Of a stretch of DNA of 64,000 nucleotides, positions 1 through 9,421 are shown in pieces. Under the pieces are notes generated by a model. That model saw only the letters and a program-made list of their open reading frames with translations, was not told the DNA's origin and made no database searches. The translations under genes and the position numbers were made by a program. The stretch spans positions 62,001 through 126,000 of the forward strand of contig JAUIKM010000011.1 in the NCBI GenBank assembly GCA_030430495.1. Reading direction: 5' to 3'. Source of the DNA: a bacterium. Lineage in GTDB: Bacteria; Bacteroidota; Ignavibacteria; Kapaibacteriales; UBA7675. Every line of letters starts with the position of its first letter. Within the stretch, counting starts at the first letter, position 1.

Positions 1-799
1 GTCCCGGCTCGGTCATGCCCATTTCACTCAGAAACATCTCGCGGTCTTCATCGCCCAGTTCTATCAACTGCGACTCAATATCGGCGCAGATAGGCACAAA
101 AGCCGCGCCCTGACTTTCGGCGTGTTGTTTAACTTTTTCAAGCATGGCGTTGCCGTCGCGCACACCGGCTTCGTCGGTGTTGGCAACGTACATGACCGGC
201 TTGGCGGTTAACAAATGATATTCGCTCATAAAAGCTTTTTCTTTGTCGTCGGCTTCGAAGTTTTTGGCGAGTTTGCCGTCGGCCAGAAACGCACTTAAAC
301 GGTCGAGCAACGCAATTTCTTCTTTGGCGGCTTTTTCGTTGGCTTTCAGGCGTTTGGAAACGGTTTCCCTGCGTTTTTCAACCGTATCGAGGTCGCGCAA
401 AATCAACTCGGTTTCAATCACTTCTATGTCGCGCAGCGGGTCGACGTCGCCGTGCACGTGGATGACGTTGTCGTTTTGAAAACAGCGCACCACGTGGGCA
501 ATGGCCTGCACGTTGCGGATATTCGCCAGAAACTGGTTGCCGAGCCCTTCGCCCTGCGCCGCACCTTTAACAAGACCGGCGATATCGACGAATTCCATGG
601 TCGTGGGGACCACTTTAACGGACTGCGTAATCTTAGAAATTCTATCCAGGCGCGGATCCGGCACATTGACGATGCCGACATTGGGATCGATGGTGCAAAA
701 TGGATAATTGGACGCTTCGACGCCGCTTTCGGTCAGCGCATTAAAAAGGGTGCTTTTCCCCACGTTCGGCAGCCCGACGATACCACACGAAAAACCCAT
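1..799 (-). CDS. ychF: Redox-regulated ATPase YchF (Obg-family P-loop NTPase), 3'-truncated by window edge
   Basis: The minus-strand reading frame is open from an ATG at 797-799 to the window edge and gives 266 residues, so roughly the last 100 (most of the TGS domain) lie outside. The N-terminus MGFSCGIVGLPNVGKSTLFN carries the P-loop GLPNVGKST. It is followed by the YPFCTIDPN segment typical of YchF and by the G3-like FVDIAGLVKGA. The visible end, AFVPICADIESQLIEL, is the region before the TGS domain. YchF/Ola1 is a translation-associated ATPase that binds ribosomes and is linked to oxidative stress responses. Nothing looks damaged; the truncation is only the window boundary. The start is the natural N-terminus of the family, immediately before the P-loop. 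Confidence 0.96.
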   Translation of the reverse strand, partial: MGFSCGIVGLPNVGKSTLFNALTESGVEASNYPFCTIDPNVGIVNVPDPRLDRISKITQSVKVVPTTMEFVDIAGLVKGAAQGEGLGNQFLANIRNVQAIAHVVRCFQNDNVIHVHGDVDPLRDIEVIETELILRDLDTVEKRRETVSKRLKANEKAAKEEIALLDRLSAFLADGKLAKNFEADDKEKAFMSEYHLLTAKPVMYVANTDEAGVRDGNAMLEKVKQHAESQGAAFVPICADIESQLIELGDEDREMFLSEMGMTEPG

Positions 800-933
800 G
801 ATTCAACCCGTACCAGAAATATTTTCGGAGAAAATGTTCGAATTGACGCCGGCGGCAGCTGCTGACGGCTGATATGACAAACTTTCAAATTACGATTATT
901 CGGCGGGGTGCGCAAAGGGAACTCTGCCGGGCC

Positions 934-1006
934 TGAGCGCTTCGCCCCTCCCGCCTCCGGCTTGGCGGCTTGCTTTTTGCTTTTGTTTGTCAGCGGGGTT
1001 GAAGTT
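934..1006 (-). repeat. Dispersed intergenic repeat, type D, copy 1
   Basis: Read on the minus strand, 983-1006 matches 27777-27800 at 23 of 24 positions (segment ending CCGCTGACAAACAA). The following part, with GCAAGCCGC and then GGCGAAGCGCTCA at 934-946, is shared with 36409-36464. It is non-coding in all three places. It may be the remnant of a non-autonomous mobile element or an interspersed regulatory repeat. Confidence 0.6.
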
Positions 1007-1146
1007 GTGAGCCGGAAATGCATCGCGGCAAACAATCCGGCTGCGAACGATTGCCGCTTACAGTAAGTTCATGGCCTTTCGGCTTGAGATTGGGGACGTT
1101 TGTCAGGATTTCAATTTTGAGGCAGGAGTTTGTTGCCAATCCGGAG

Positions 1147-1224
1147 TTTCTGGCACGCAAGATTTTTGAGCTGTGGGCCCTAAGGGCACACTGCTCCAAA
1201 ACTCATCGTGCCAAAAACCAGAAA
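1147..1224. repeat. Long imperfect hairpin with conserved apical core, copy 1
   Basis: Outer arms pair as GGCACG (1152-1157) with CGTGCC (1207-1212), and TTTCTGG (1147-1153) with CCAGAAA (1218-1224). The apical part at 1168-1196 holds CTGTG, then GCCCTAAGGGC, then a CACTG-like arm. The same apical core occurs at 21072-21096 with quite different outer arms. Confidence 0.65.
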
Positions 1225-1287
1225 AATGACGACCAGGCCAAAAAATACGCAAAACTACCTGGTAGCTGTGCGCCCCCCCCCCGGGAC

Positions 1288-3114
1288 TCACAATTCGTGT
1301 GCCACAGGCAAGCCCTCCTGCCGCATGATTTCCAGCGCATTGGTCGTCGGGCAGGGCCCCGGACGCAGTGTGTAGTCAAAGTGCATGCGGCCGTCCGCGA
1401 TGTGCTCCCTGAAGTGAAAGTTGTGAATCTTCGAACTCAAAGTCTCAAGCGAGGTCAGCTCCAGGTCGTGCGTGGTGACGAGGCCCAGACCGGGTTTGTC
1501 AATCAGCGCGGCGATGGTCGACTTGCTGCCGATCAGCCGCTCGCGGTTGTTCGTGCCGCGGAAAATCTCGTCGATAAAGTACAACAGCGGATGCGCGTGC
1601 TCCGCATCCAGTGCGGTCAGCAGCGCGCGCAGACGCCGCACCTCCGCATAAAAACTCGAGATGCCGTCGAGCACCGAATCGCCCACGCGGATGCAGGTGA
1701 ACATGCGCAGCGGCGTGCAGCGCATCGAACGCGCCAGAACCGGCGCGCCGGCATAGGCAAGCGCCAGGTTGATGCCGATTGTACGCAGGAAAGTGCTCTT
1801 GCCCGACATATTCGAACCGGTCAGCACTATGATCGTGCCCGTCCCACTGATGTCGACGTCGTTGGCGACGCGCTGCTCGCGTTTGATCAGAACGTGCCCG
1901 AGGGCTTCGGCCTGAATGACAGGTTCGCCGGAAGCGTCGAGCAGGTCCGGGAAATGCGCCGCCGGATGCAGCCAGGCGAAGTTGGCCAGAGAAATGAGCG
2001 CTTCGATCCGATACAGGCGGTCCATCCAGTCGTCAATGTTCGCGCCGATATTCATCTGCACTTCGCGCAGCCGCCGCGCCGCGCTCATGTCCCAGGGAAA
2101 CAGTCCGTTTAGAATGCCGAAGACCACGACGTTTTCGCGGACGGAAATGGCGTTCAGGACGCCGTCCAGTTGCTCGATCAAACGGGCGGGACGAGGATCG
2201 GTGTAAAAAGGCCGGCACAGTTCCGCCAGCTCGGGTTTGCCGCTGTAGTTAAACGATTCAAGACGTTTAAACAAACCGCGCAAAGCGCGCAACCTGTCGT
2301 GAAGCTCGCGGCCCGACGCAAAACTGCGCTTGATCTTTTTCTGCATAAACAGCGCCAGAAAAATCTGCGCCAAAGCCAGACCGTACCACAACTGGTTTTC
2401 CACACCGCTGAACAGCGCGATTAACGCGGCGATCGTCGCTACGCTCAGCAGACGTCCGCCCCACAGAGCCGCGGCCGGAATTTCTTCCATCTGGTTGTGT
2501 ACAAACCACCGACTGATTTCCTCGCCGTTGAGGCGTTTGCTGCTGACGAGCCGCGCATCCAGATTGAGCCGGTCGCGCAAATGTGTTAACGGTTTGAGTT
2601 CGCGAACGAGGCGCTGACGGCGGCGCGAAACCTCAAGATCCACGTCCGGAGCCTGAAGCCACTCAGCCAGGCGTCGGGAACCGCCGTCGGAAACAGATGT
2701 GTCGATGAGCTGAAGCAAAGAGCGTTCGCCGCTCAGATCCAGGTCGTTGTCGAACGGGTGATCAGCCGAAGCGCGCGCAAGTGCCGGCGCGGCAAGTTCG
2801 TCCCAGTCCAGCAGGATGCGCGCGCGCTGACGCCGATTGAGATCGCGCATCAGCTCCGAGCGTTTCAACGAGCGCGCACAACGCTGGTGCCGCAGCGCCA
2901 CAAAAACAAACAGCGAGCCGAAAAACAGCAGTGAGACCGCGCCGTACAGCGGATCCCTGAGCGCCAGAACGGCGGTCGTAACCAGTCCGCCGAAAAACAG
3001 CAACAGGCGAATGATTGCAAGTCGACTGTAAACAGTTCCAAGCCGACGCTCAAATGCAAGCAGGTGATATTCGCGGCGGTCAAAAAAGCGCAGCAATGCG
3101 TCCTGTGTATTCAT
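1288..3114 (-). CDS. Membrane-associated MutS family ATPase (MutS domain V only)
   Basis: A 608-residue protein whose C-terminal third is the MutS ATPase. It has Walker A GSNMSGKST at 433-441, Walker B LLYFIDEIFRGTN around 510-522, and VTTHD at 546-550. The MutS mismatch-recognition domains I and II are missing. In their place are hydrophobic segments near 32-50, 57-74 and 220-256, so it is probably anchored in the inner membrane. Such MutS-like proteins are common in Bacteroidetes and their role is not established; mismatch repair by this protein should not be assumed. It lies 14 bp downstream of the FG-GAP gene on the same strand and may be co-transcribed with it. Confidence 0.88.
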   Translation of the reverse strand: MNTQDALLRFFDRREYHLLAFERRLGTVYSRLAIIRLLLFFGGLVTTAVLALRDPLYGAVSLLFFGSLFVFVALRHQRCARSLKRSELMRDLNRRQRARILLDWDELAAPALARASADHPFDNDLDLSGERSLLQLIDTSVSDGGSRRLAEWLQAPDVDLEVSRRRQRLVRELKPLTHLRDRLNLDARLVSSKRLNGEEISRWFVHNQMEEIPAAALWGGRLLSVATIAALIALFSGVENQLWYGLALAQIFLALFMQKKIKRSFASGRELHDRLRALRGLFKRLESFNYSGKPELAELCRPFYTDPRPARLIEQLDGVLNAISVRENVVVFGILNGLFPWDMSAARRLREVQMNIGANIDDWMDRLYRIEALISLANFAWLHPAAHFPDLLDASGEPVIQAEALGHVLIKREQRVANDVDISGTGTIIVLTGSNMSGKSTFLRTIGINLALAYAGAPVLARSMRCTPLRMFTCIRVGDSVLDGISSFYAEVRRLRALLTALDAEHAHPLLYFIDEIFRGTNNRERLIGSKSTIAALIDKPGLGLVTTHDLELTSLETLSSKIHNFHFREHIADGRMHFDYTLRPGPCPTTNALEIMRQEGLPVAHEL

Positions 3115-3128
3115 CCGGATGAGGACGC

Positions 3129-5300
3129 CTAAGGCAGGACAATCGTTGAAGTCTGCGCCAGAATTTGGCCGTCGTGGCCGATGAGGCGCAAATAGAGCGG
3201 CCCGGCAATCGAGACGCCGGACGCCGGGGACAGCTCCGCCAGGTTAAACAGCCGGCTGCCGGTTTGCAGACGTATGTCGCGACGCCACAGCAGACGACCG
3301 GTCATGTCGGAAAGCTGTAATCCAATATCTGTACGCGCCCCGCCGCCGTTGATTATCTCAAGCGTCAGTTGTTCAAGTCTGGCCGGCTGCGGCCGCACGT
3401 GCATGATTATGTCGCTTTTGAACTTCTCTCCCGAACCGTCCTCCGCCACGCCGACAACCACGTCGTTGCGGTAGAGAATCATGCCGCCGTTGGACGTCCC
3501 GACCATCACGTCCTGATCGCCGTCGCCGTCTATATCGCCGATTGCCGGAGCGCTCAAGCTGTGAATTTCAAATTGATAACTTTCATCCCGCACCAGGTCC
3601 TCAAATCCGCCGCCATTGTTGCGGTACACCAGAACGCCGTCGGAACCGGTTCCAATCAGCAAATCCAGATCATTGTCGTTGTCGATGTCTCCGAATGCCG
3701 GGTGTGAACTGGTACCTATATCCAGGCCGAGATATTGTTCGTCAACGAGTTCAAATTGCGGAGTTGACGCGTCGCCGATATTGCGGAGCAGCGCGAGGGC
3801 GCCGTTCAGCGCGCCGACAACGAGGTCGTAGTCTTCATCGCCGTCAACGTCCACGGCAAAGGGCGCGGCATAAGTTCCCAGGTCAATTCCCGCCAGCAGA
3901 TCGCTCTCCTCAAAAAATGGCTGCGCGGGATTGCCGATGTTAACAAAGTGCGTCATTTTGCCGTCCCAATGGCCGACGACCATGTCCAGATCGTCGTCGC
4001 CGTCCAGATCGGCAAAAGTCGGTTTGAGGTTGTTGCCGACGTCCACGCCAAAATAGTCGTTGTTAATTACCCGCAGCACGCCTTCGGACTGCTCCATATA
4101 AGTCAGGGTGCCGCGTTCGATTGTTCCGGGAATTGTTTCGTTGCCGACGATGAGTTCCGGGAGACCGTTGCCGTTCAGGTCGGCAAATGCGGGAGCGGCG
4201 GCTTCGCCGAAATCCAGCGTGCGAATGAGCTGCGCCGTACGCTCAACAAACTCCGGCGCCTGTGCCGATCCGACATTTTCAAGGTAGTACAACAGTCCGG
4301 GACCGGCGTCGGCCGAGCCGAATACACCGTCGAGAATTCCGACAAGCATATCCTGGTCGCCGTCGTTGTCGACGTCGCCGAAGCGCGGAATGTTAAACGC
4401 CTCGGTATTGAGGGGGTTGTTCCGCGGAAAACGGACATCGCCGTTGCTGAATTCGGGATCTTCACAATTGCCGGTGTTTTCAAACAGCAGCAGCCCGCCG
4501 GCAAAAAAGTCGCCCCAGATAAAATCCTGGTCGTTGTCGCCGTCGATGTCCACAAACGTCAATACGTTTTCACCGTGTTTGCCGCCGCCGGCTATTTCGT
4601 CCTTGTCATCGCCTTTTTGTGCTCCGGCGGTGATGATAAACAGCTGTTCAAAACGATTGGTGACGAGGTCGTAGCGCGGCAGGAGCTCGGCGTCAAGGCC
4701 TATGTGTTCGTAGAAGGTTATGGTGCCGTCAACATCGCCCATGAACAGGTCCTCGTCGCCGTCGCAGTCGATGTCCGCCCAGGCCGGAACGGATTGCAAT
4801 CCACCCGGCGAAATGACCAGTTGGTCCGTGTCGAGCAACTGGTCCGTCGCAAGTTCCAGCACGACCTGCTGCGGCGAGCCGACGTTGCGGTACAGACGGA
4901 ATCCGCGCTCCTCCCCGGCGCACACCAGGTCGATGTCCTGATCGTTGTCAAAGTCGACAAAGTTGTACCAGTTGCCGATGTTTATATCCATCCAGTTGGA
5001 TGTGCGCCACTGCCACTCGTCCTCCACTCGTTCAAAGAACTCCAGGCGGCGCGCGTTTAACTGCAAAAAGAGATCCAGGTCGCCATCCCCGTCGATATCG
5101 ACCAGTTCCGGCCGCGGGCTTTTCATTCCGCCGATAAACGGATATTTCAATTGCCGGCCTTCAATGTCGACAACCTGGGCTTCATCGACAATCCGGGTGA
5201 ATTGAGCCTTCAGGTGCGCCGGCAAACAGAAGAAAATCAGAAGAGCGCCGCCAAAAGCGGCAGCGATATCAAGGATCGGTCGCGGTGTATACGTTTTCAT
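3129..5300 (-). CDS. Secreted FG-GAP/VCBS repeat protein with T9SS-like C-terminal domain
   Basis: From the ATG at 5300 the product is 723 residues and begins with a signal peptide (MKTYTPRPILDIAAAFGGAL and on to a cleavage site after HLKAQ). An upstream in-frame ATG at 5336 would put 12 charged residues before the signal, so it is less likely. Ten Asp-rich calcium-loop motifs follow (forms of DIDGDGDLDLF, DVDNDGDQDMLVG, DLDGDDDLDMVVG), which predicts a beta-propeller of the FG-GAP/integrin-alpha type. The last 85 residues resemble a T9SS sorting domain, with an Arg/Pro start, DMTGRLLWR and a hydrophobic end TIVLP. It is expected on the outer surface; its ligand is unknown. Confidence 0.85.
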   Translation of the reverse strand: MKTYTPRPILDIAAAFGGALLIFFCLPAHLKAQFTRIVDEAQVVDIEGRQLKYPFIGGMKSPRPELVDIDGDGDLDLFLQLNARRLEFFERVEDEWQWRTSNWMDINIGNWYNFVDFDNDQDIDLVCAGEERGFRLYRNVGSPQQVVLELATDQLLDTDQLVISPGGLQSVPAWADIDCDGDEDLFMGDVDGTITFYEHIGLDAELLPRYDLVTNRFEQLFIITAGAQKGDDKDEIAGGGKHGENVLTFVDIDGDNDQDFIWGDFFAGGLLLFENTGNCEDPEFSNGDVRFPRNNPLNTEAFNIPRFGDVDNDGDQDMLVGILDGVFGSADAGPGLLYYLENVGSAQAPEFVERTAQLIRTLDFGEAAAPAFADLNGNGLPELIVGNETIPGTIERGTLTYMEQSEGVLRVINNDYFGVDVGNNLKPTFADLDGDDDLDMVVGHWDGKMTHFVNIGNPAQPFFEESDLLAGIDLGTYAAPFAVDVDGDEDYDLVVGALNGALALLRNIGDASTPQFELVDEQYLGLDIGTSSHPAFGDIDNDNDLDLLIGTGSDGVLVYRNNGGGFEDLVRDESYQFEIHSLSAPAIGDIDGDGDQDVMVGTSNGGMILYRNDVVVGVAEDGSGEKFKSDIIMHVRPQPARLEQLTLEIINGGGARTDIGLQLSDMTGRLLWRRDIRLQTGSRLFNLAELSPASGVSIAGPLYLRLIGHDGQILAQTSTIVLP

Positions 5301-5462
5301 CCTGGCCCCTCTTTCAATCCATTCGTATTGCAACAAACATTGCGCCCAATAAACATTGCCTGCGGCGTATTAAACAGAACGCCCATCGATTCTGCGACCG
5401 CGGGCGTTCCCTTGATGTGTTTGTACGAGTTCGCGGCACACGGCCCCGAACTCCTGGTATTG

Positions 5463-6881
5463 TTAACGCGCGATGTTAACACCTGTGGGCAGAGCCGCCA
5501 GTTCCAGCACTTTGACAATCTGGCTGTCAAAGGTGGAAATCACGACCAGCGTGCCGTCGAATTCGTTGTCGCCAAAATCGTGACGCGGCGTATAACTGCC
5601 GTCCTTGTTGCGGTTGGAAACGTAGACGTATTTTCCGTCGGGCGAAACAGCCACGCCATGCGGCATCGCCAGACCGTTGCCCTGCACCATGGCGCGTATG
5701 GTATTGTCCGCGCTGTTAACAACCGCCACTCTGTTGTCGCCATTCAGCGCCACGTAGAGCAACTGACCGTCAGCCGAAAAGTCCATGTGCCAGGGTTTGG
5801 AGCCGAGCTCAATCGAGCCGGCAGCCTCGGGATCCTCGCTGCCGTTAATGTTAAATGCGTAGAGTTTGCCGTCGGCCTGGCCCGTGTAAAACAAGCGCGT
5901 GCCGTCGGGACTCAATTCAGCTTCCAGCGGACCGCTGCCCTGCGCAATTGTGCCGCTGGTTAAATCTTCGCTTTGTGTGTCGTAGCGCATAAAAGCACCC
6001 TGAACCAGACTACCCGTGTAGAGGTAACGGCCCGTGGCGTCCAGTTCCAGCGCGTGCGGCAGTTCAAACTGCATCGGAATTTCACCGTCGGTATCACCGG
6101 TAACCGGCAGCATGGTGGCGCGGTCGATAACGCCGATAGTGCTGATATCTTCCGGTGCGGTCATCGAGCGCGAAATGTACAGCAGATTGCTGTTGGGGTC
6201 TGTTTCAAGCAGGCCGGGTTTAATGATCGAAATGTCGGTGACGACTTCATTGCGCGGGTTCAACTTGACCACGCGGTTGTCGCCGATGAGGCTGACGTAC
6301 CAGTAGGAGCCGTCGGGTTCCACAGCGACGTGGTGCGGTTTACAATCCGACGAATACCCCAGTTCAACAAAATCGACGATGCGGATGACGTTATTGCTCG
6401 CCATGTCGACAATGCGTACCTGAGCGGCGTCCTGACAGCAGACGTAAAGCAGATCGCTTGCATTCTGATAGGGATTTTCTTTAGCGTCGTTAATTGCGCC
6501 TTCATCGATCCAGCGCGCCAGGAAGGTTTGTTCGGACGGCAGCAGCACGGCGGAACCAACTTCGGCGGGATGCGGTCCACCGACGAGTTTGCTCAGCATC
6601 TGCACGATGCGCGAATCGGCGGACTTAAACGCAATCAGCGCTTCGCCATTGTCCGACCCCTTGACGATATTGTCCCAGGAATCCAGGCGCAGTCCGGCTT
6701 CGGCCAGGTTGGCGCCATGACATTTTGTACACGAGGCCGAAAAGATCGGCTGGACGTGTTGTGAATAGGAAATCAGATCAATCGCATCATAGTCGATGAC
6801 CGAGTTTCCACCCTCGTCGTCATCACAAGCGGTAAACAATCCAAGCGGCAGAAGACAGAGCAAATACAATGCACGACGCAT
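5463..6881 (-). CDS. Lipoprotein with c-type heme motif fused to a YVTN-type beta-propeller
   Basis: The start at 6881 is chosen because GGAGGG lies seven bases upstream and gives a clean lipoprotein signal, MRRALYLLCLLPLGLFTAC, with the lipid-modified Cys at 19. A longer frame from 6968 adds 29 residues with no signal character. Near the N-terminus CTKCH (51-55) is a c-type heme motif. It is followed by the sequence of a cytochrome-like domain with LARWIDEGA. Residues from about 140 to the end are YVTN-type propeller repeats (VEPDGSYWYVS, SPDGTRLFYTG, SADGQLLYVA, SPDGKYVYVS). I infer a periplasmic or surface redox or sensory lipoprotein. It is followed on the same strand by the FG-GAP gene after 162 bp. 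Confidence 0.82.
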   Translation of the reverse strand: MRRALYLLCLLPLGLFTACDDDEGGNSVIDYDAIDLISYSQHVQPIFSASCTKCHGANLAEAGLRLDSWDNIVKGSDNGEALIAFKSADSRIVQMLSKLVGGPHPAEVGSAVLLPSEQTFLARWIDEGAINDAKENPYQNASDLLYVCCQDAAQVRIVDMASNNVIRIVDFVELGYSSDCKPHHVAVEPDGSYWYVSLIGDNRVVKLNPRNEVVTDISIIKPGLLETDPNSNLLYISRSMTAPEDISTIGVIDRATMLPVTGDTDGEIPMQFELPHALELDATGRYLYTGSLVQGAFMRYDTQSEDLTSGTIAQGSGPLEAELSPDGTRLFYTGQADGKLYAFNINGSEDPEAAGSIELGSKPWHMDFSADGQLLYVALNGDNRVAVVNSADNTIRAMVQGNGLAMPHGVAVSPDGKYVYVSNRNKDGSYTPRHDFGDNEFDGTLVVISTFDSQIVKVLELAALPTGVNIAR

Positions 6882-6964
6882 TGGGAATCCCTCCAGATAA
6901 AACATCAAACTCCGGCACGGACGCCTGCATTTTTCAGGGTCCATCTGCCTGGATACAGCACCGA

Positions 6965-9421
6965 TCAACGATTAACGATCAGAATGCGTGTTTGCGAGGG
7001 CCCGCCCGGCCGGCCCACTTCAACAAAATAGAGTCCGGGAGCAAACTGCCTGAGGTCGACTTCGCGGAGCGGATCCCCGGCGGAGAGAGATGCACGCAGC
7101 ATTTCGCGGCCTGCAACATCGCTGATAGTCAGGATGTTCCCCTCCGGCGTATCAGCGTGTGAAACATCAATAAACATGCGCCCACCGGCCGGATTGGGGA
7201 ACATGTTAAACACGGGCGGCGCAGCGGCCGTGAGTTCCTCCTGTCCAACATCGCTGATCACTTCCTGCGAAACGATAATCACCTCGTCGAGACCGGCGTA
7301 CACGGGCCGACGCACGCGAATGCTGTTGCGGTTCTCGCGGTCGCCCTCCACCAGTTCAAAGCGCAGTTTCATCGTTTCCGTCGGCTGAATTACTTCATCC
7401 AGACGCAGTTTGACCAGGCGCCATTCTTCGTCCTGCACGTCGGTAAACGGCGTGACGATTTTCCAGGATTCGCCGTCGTCGTTGGATATCCAGACGATCA
7501 GCGAGTCGTCGGCGGCCTCGTTGTTCTCGTATTCCGGCGCGTTGTACCAACGGCGGAAGGACAGCACAGGATTGTTAATGTTACTCGCATTAAACGTCGG
7601 CGAGGTCAGGGGTGCGCTGCCGCGCAGGGCGCGCGCAAAGATGTAGATGCCGTTGCCGCGATCCCGGAAATCGACTTTGGGCAGAACGCGGTCCAATTCC
7701 TGTTTTTCTGCAAGCACCAAGGTCCAGGTGTCGGCCGAATCGGCTTCATCGTAGGTCTGCCAGCCCTCGGCCGGCCAGAAAGGTTCGTAATAGCCGCGTT
7801 CCACGATAAACTCAATGGTATTGACCTCGTCCTCTTTGTCGATGTCAAATCGCATCTGGCGCGGCAGGAATCCCCATTGGTTGACGGAGATCGTGTAGTT
7901 GTCGAACAGCATGGTGCGCATGATGTCCCCGCGCTGATCGGACTCGGCGTCGAAACTGAAGTCAAAGACATTGGATTCGACGTGCACCTTGACGCCGCGC
8001 ACGGGATCGCCGTAGCGGTCGCGCACCTGAATGGTAACCGGTCCGGTGGGAATCTTGGTCAGGGTGACGTCGAGCGCCTGATCTGCTTCGCTCTTAAATT
8101 CGACGTCTTCCACCACGAGCGGCTCAAAGCCGTACTTGTAGTAACGCACGCGGTACGTGCCGGCTTTGTTGCCGATGACGTAGCGGCCTTCAAGGTCGCT
8201 GGACTTGATGCTCGTGCCGCCGTAGATCGGCTGATCGAGGACTTTGACTTCGGCGTCGGGAATTGCGGAGTTGTCGCGGCCGTCGCTAATCACGCCGCGC
8301 AGGTAGGCTGCGGCTTCGCGGTTGTGGCGCAGGACAAAGAGCCCGTATTTCATGTCCGACACAATAATGTTGCCGGACGGCAGGTTCGGATAGACGCCCC
8401 AGGCGCCGTTGAAACCGCGCCCGCGACCGAATTCGTCGTCGGGATAGGTGTCGTAGTGCGCCACTTCCACCGGCGCTTCGCGGCGGCTCAGATCGAATAT
8501 TTTGAGCCCGTCCCAGTAATAGGACACGTAGGCAAAATCGCCCAGAACGTGCGCATTGTGCGCTACGGCCTGACCGGGCAGATCGTATCTGGCGACCTGT
8601 TCGGGTTCGAGCGGATTGGATATGTCCCAGAAGCGCAAAGGAGCGCCGTTGCGCTCGTCCGTCACCACCAGATAGAGGTTGTCGGCCGTCGGCCACATAT
8701 TGTGCGTAAAATTGCCGGGATAACCTGTCAGGGAAATTTCCCGCAGGTCGGCCGGATCGGTCCCGTCCATCAGGTGGATGCCCTTGTCCAGCGCCGAACC
8801 GAACACCATGCCGTTGTTGACAACCACATCGTGCCAATAGGGATCGGAATAGGTCGCCACGATCTGCGGTTCATCCGGAGAAGTGAGATCGAGCACGATG
8901 AGCTGGTCGTTTTCGCGCGCACCGGTAATCCATGCGTAGTGCCCGTCGATGTAGATGTTGTGCGCCACGCCGCTGGGCATCTGCTCGCTGAAGGTGTTGA
9001 CCAGCGTGACGTCTTGCGGCAGGTTTGACAGATCGATTATCTGAATGCCGGGTTTGTCGAAACCGTTTTCGTTTGCGTCGTGCGTGACGTAGGCGTACTC
9101 ACCGTAGGTTTTGATGTCGCGCCAGACGGAGCGCGCCCCGCCGACAAAATCGACGACTTCGGGATTGCGCGGATCGGTGACATCTATAAAATACGTTCCG
9201 TCGAAGGCTCCGACGATGGCGTACTCGCGTCCGTCGGAAACGTAGCCCCAGATGTCGTTGTAGTTGAACTTGTCGTTGCTACGCGGGCTGATCGAGGACA
9301 GCAACTCGATGTTGTCGCTCAGATCGGCTTCATCCTGACCTGCGGCCGGCAACGCGGCGACAAACAAGAGAATCAGGCAAAAAACGGCATTCAAGGGATG
9401 TCTGAGCGGTAGAAGGTCCAA
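6965..9421 (-). CDS. Choice-of-anchor B (LVIVD repeat) T9SS surface protein, paralogue 1
   Basis: The reading frame extends to an ATG at 9538, but the signal peptide (LNAVFCLILLFVAALPAAGQ) begins much later. A TTG at 9419-9421 has CGGAG seven bases upstream, so I use it; the product is then 818 residues. Tandem LVIVD-type propeller units (DVTDPRNPEVVDFVGG, DISNPLEPEQVARYD, YVSYYWDGLKIFDL) fill about the first 380 residues. Two carboxypeptidase-regulatory-like beta-sandwich domains follow, then a jelly-roll-like region with FRRWYNAPEYENN. The end is a T9SS sorting domain (MFPNPAGGRMFIDV through GLYFVEVG to ILIVNR). It is a close paralogue of the next gene upstream. Function is unknown beyond surface display. 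Confidence 0.82.
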   Translation of the reverse strand: MDLLPLRHPLNAVFCLILLFVAALPAAGQDEADLSDNIELLSSISPRSNDKFNYNDIWGYVSDGREYAIVGAFDGTYFIDVTDPRNPEVVDFVGGARSVWRDIKTYGEYAYVTHDANENGFDKPGIQIIDLSNLPQDVTLVNTFSEQMPSGVAHNIYIDGHYAWITGARENDQLIVLDLTSPDEPQIVATYSDPYWHDVVVNNGMVFGSALDKGIHLMDGTDPADLREISLTGYPGNFTHNMWPTADNLYLVVTDERNGAPLRFWDISNPLEPEQVARYDLPGQAVAHNAHVLGDFAYVSYYWDGLKIFDLSRREAPVEVAHYDTYPDDEFGRGRGFNGAWGVYPNLPSGNIIVSDMKYGLFVLRHNREAAAYLRGVISDGRDNSAIPDAEVKVLDQPIYGGTSIKSSDLEGRYVIGNKAGTYRVRYYKYGFEPLVVEDVEFKSEADQALDVTLTKIPTGPVTIQVRDRYGDPVRGVKVHVESNVFDFSFDAESDQRGDIMRTMLFDNYTISVNQWGFLPRQMRFDIDKEDEVNTIEFIVERGYYEPFWPAEGWQTYDEADSADTWTLVLAEKQELDRVLPKVDFRDRGNGIYIFARALRGSAPLTSPTFNASNINNPVLSFRRWYNAPEYENNEAADDSLIVWISNDDGESWKIVTPFTDVQDEEWRLVKLRLDEVIQPTETMKLRFELVEGDRENRNSIRVRRPVYAGLDEVIIVSQEVISDVGQEELTAAAPPVFNMFPNPAGGRMFIDVSHADTPEGNILTISDVAGREMLRASLSAGDPLREVDLRQFAPGLYFVEVGRPGGPSQTRILIVNR

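Larger units (their letters stand above)
800..1287. other. Intergenic region with two dispersed repeat types and a 10-C tract
   Basis: No convincing gene lies here; open frames across it have no family-like sequence. It contains a repeat segment at 934-1006 (also found near 27.78 and 36.41 kb), a long imperfect hairpin at 1147-1224, and a run of ten C at 1273-1282 just beyond the stop codon of the MutS-like gene. The region separates ychF from the gene upstream of it on the same strand. Confidence 0.7.

Noticed and set aside
1018-2112. 364-codon plus-strand frame over the repeat region and the MutS-like gene
   Set aside because: It crosses a non-coding repeat and the antisense of a conserved ATPase domain, with no family features.
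1288-3114. Mismatch repair mutS
   Set aside because: Only the ATPase domain is MutS-like. The mismatch-recognition domains are absent and membrane segments replace them.
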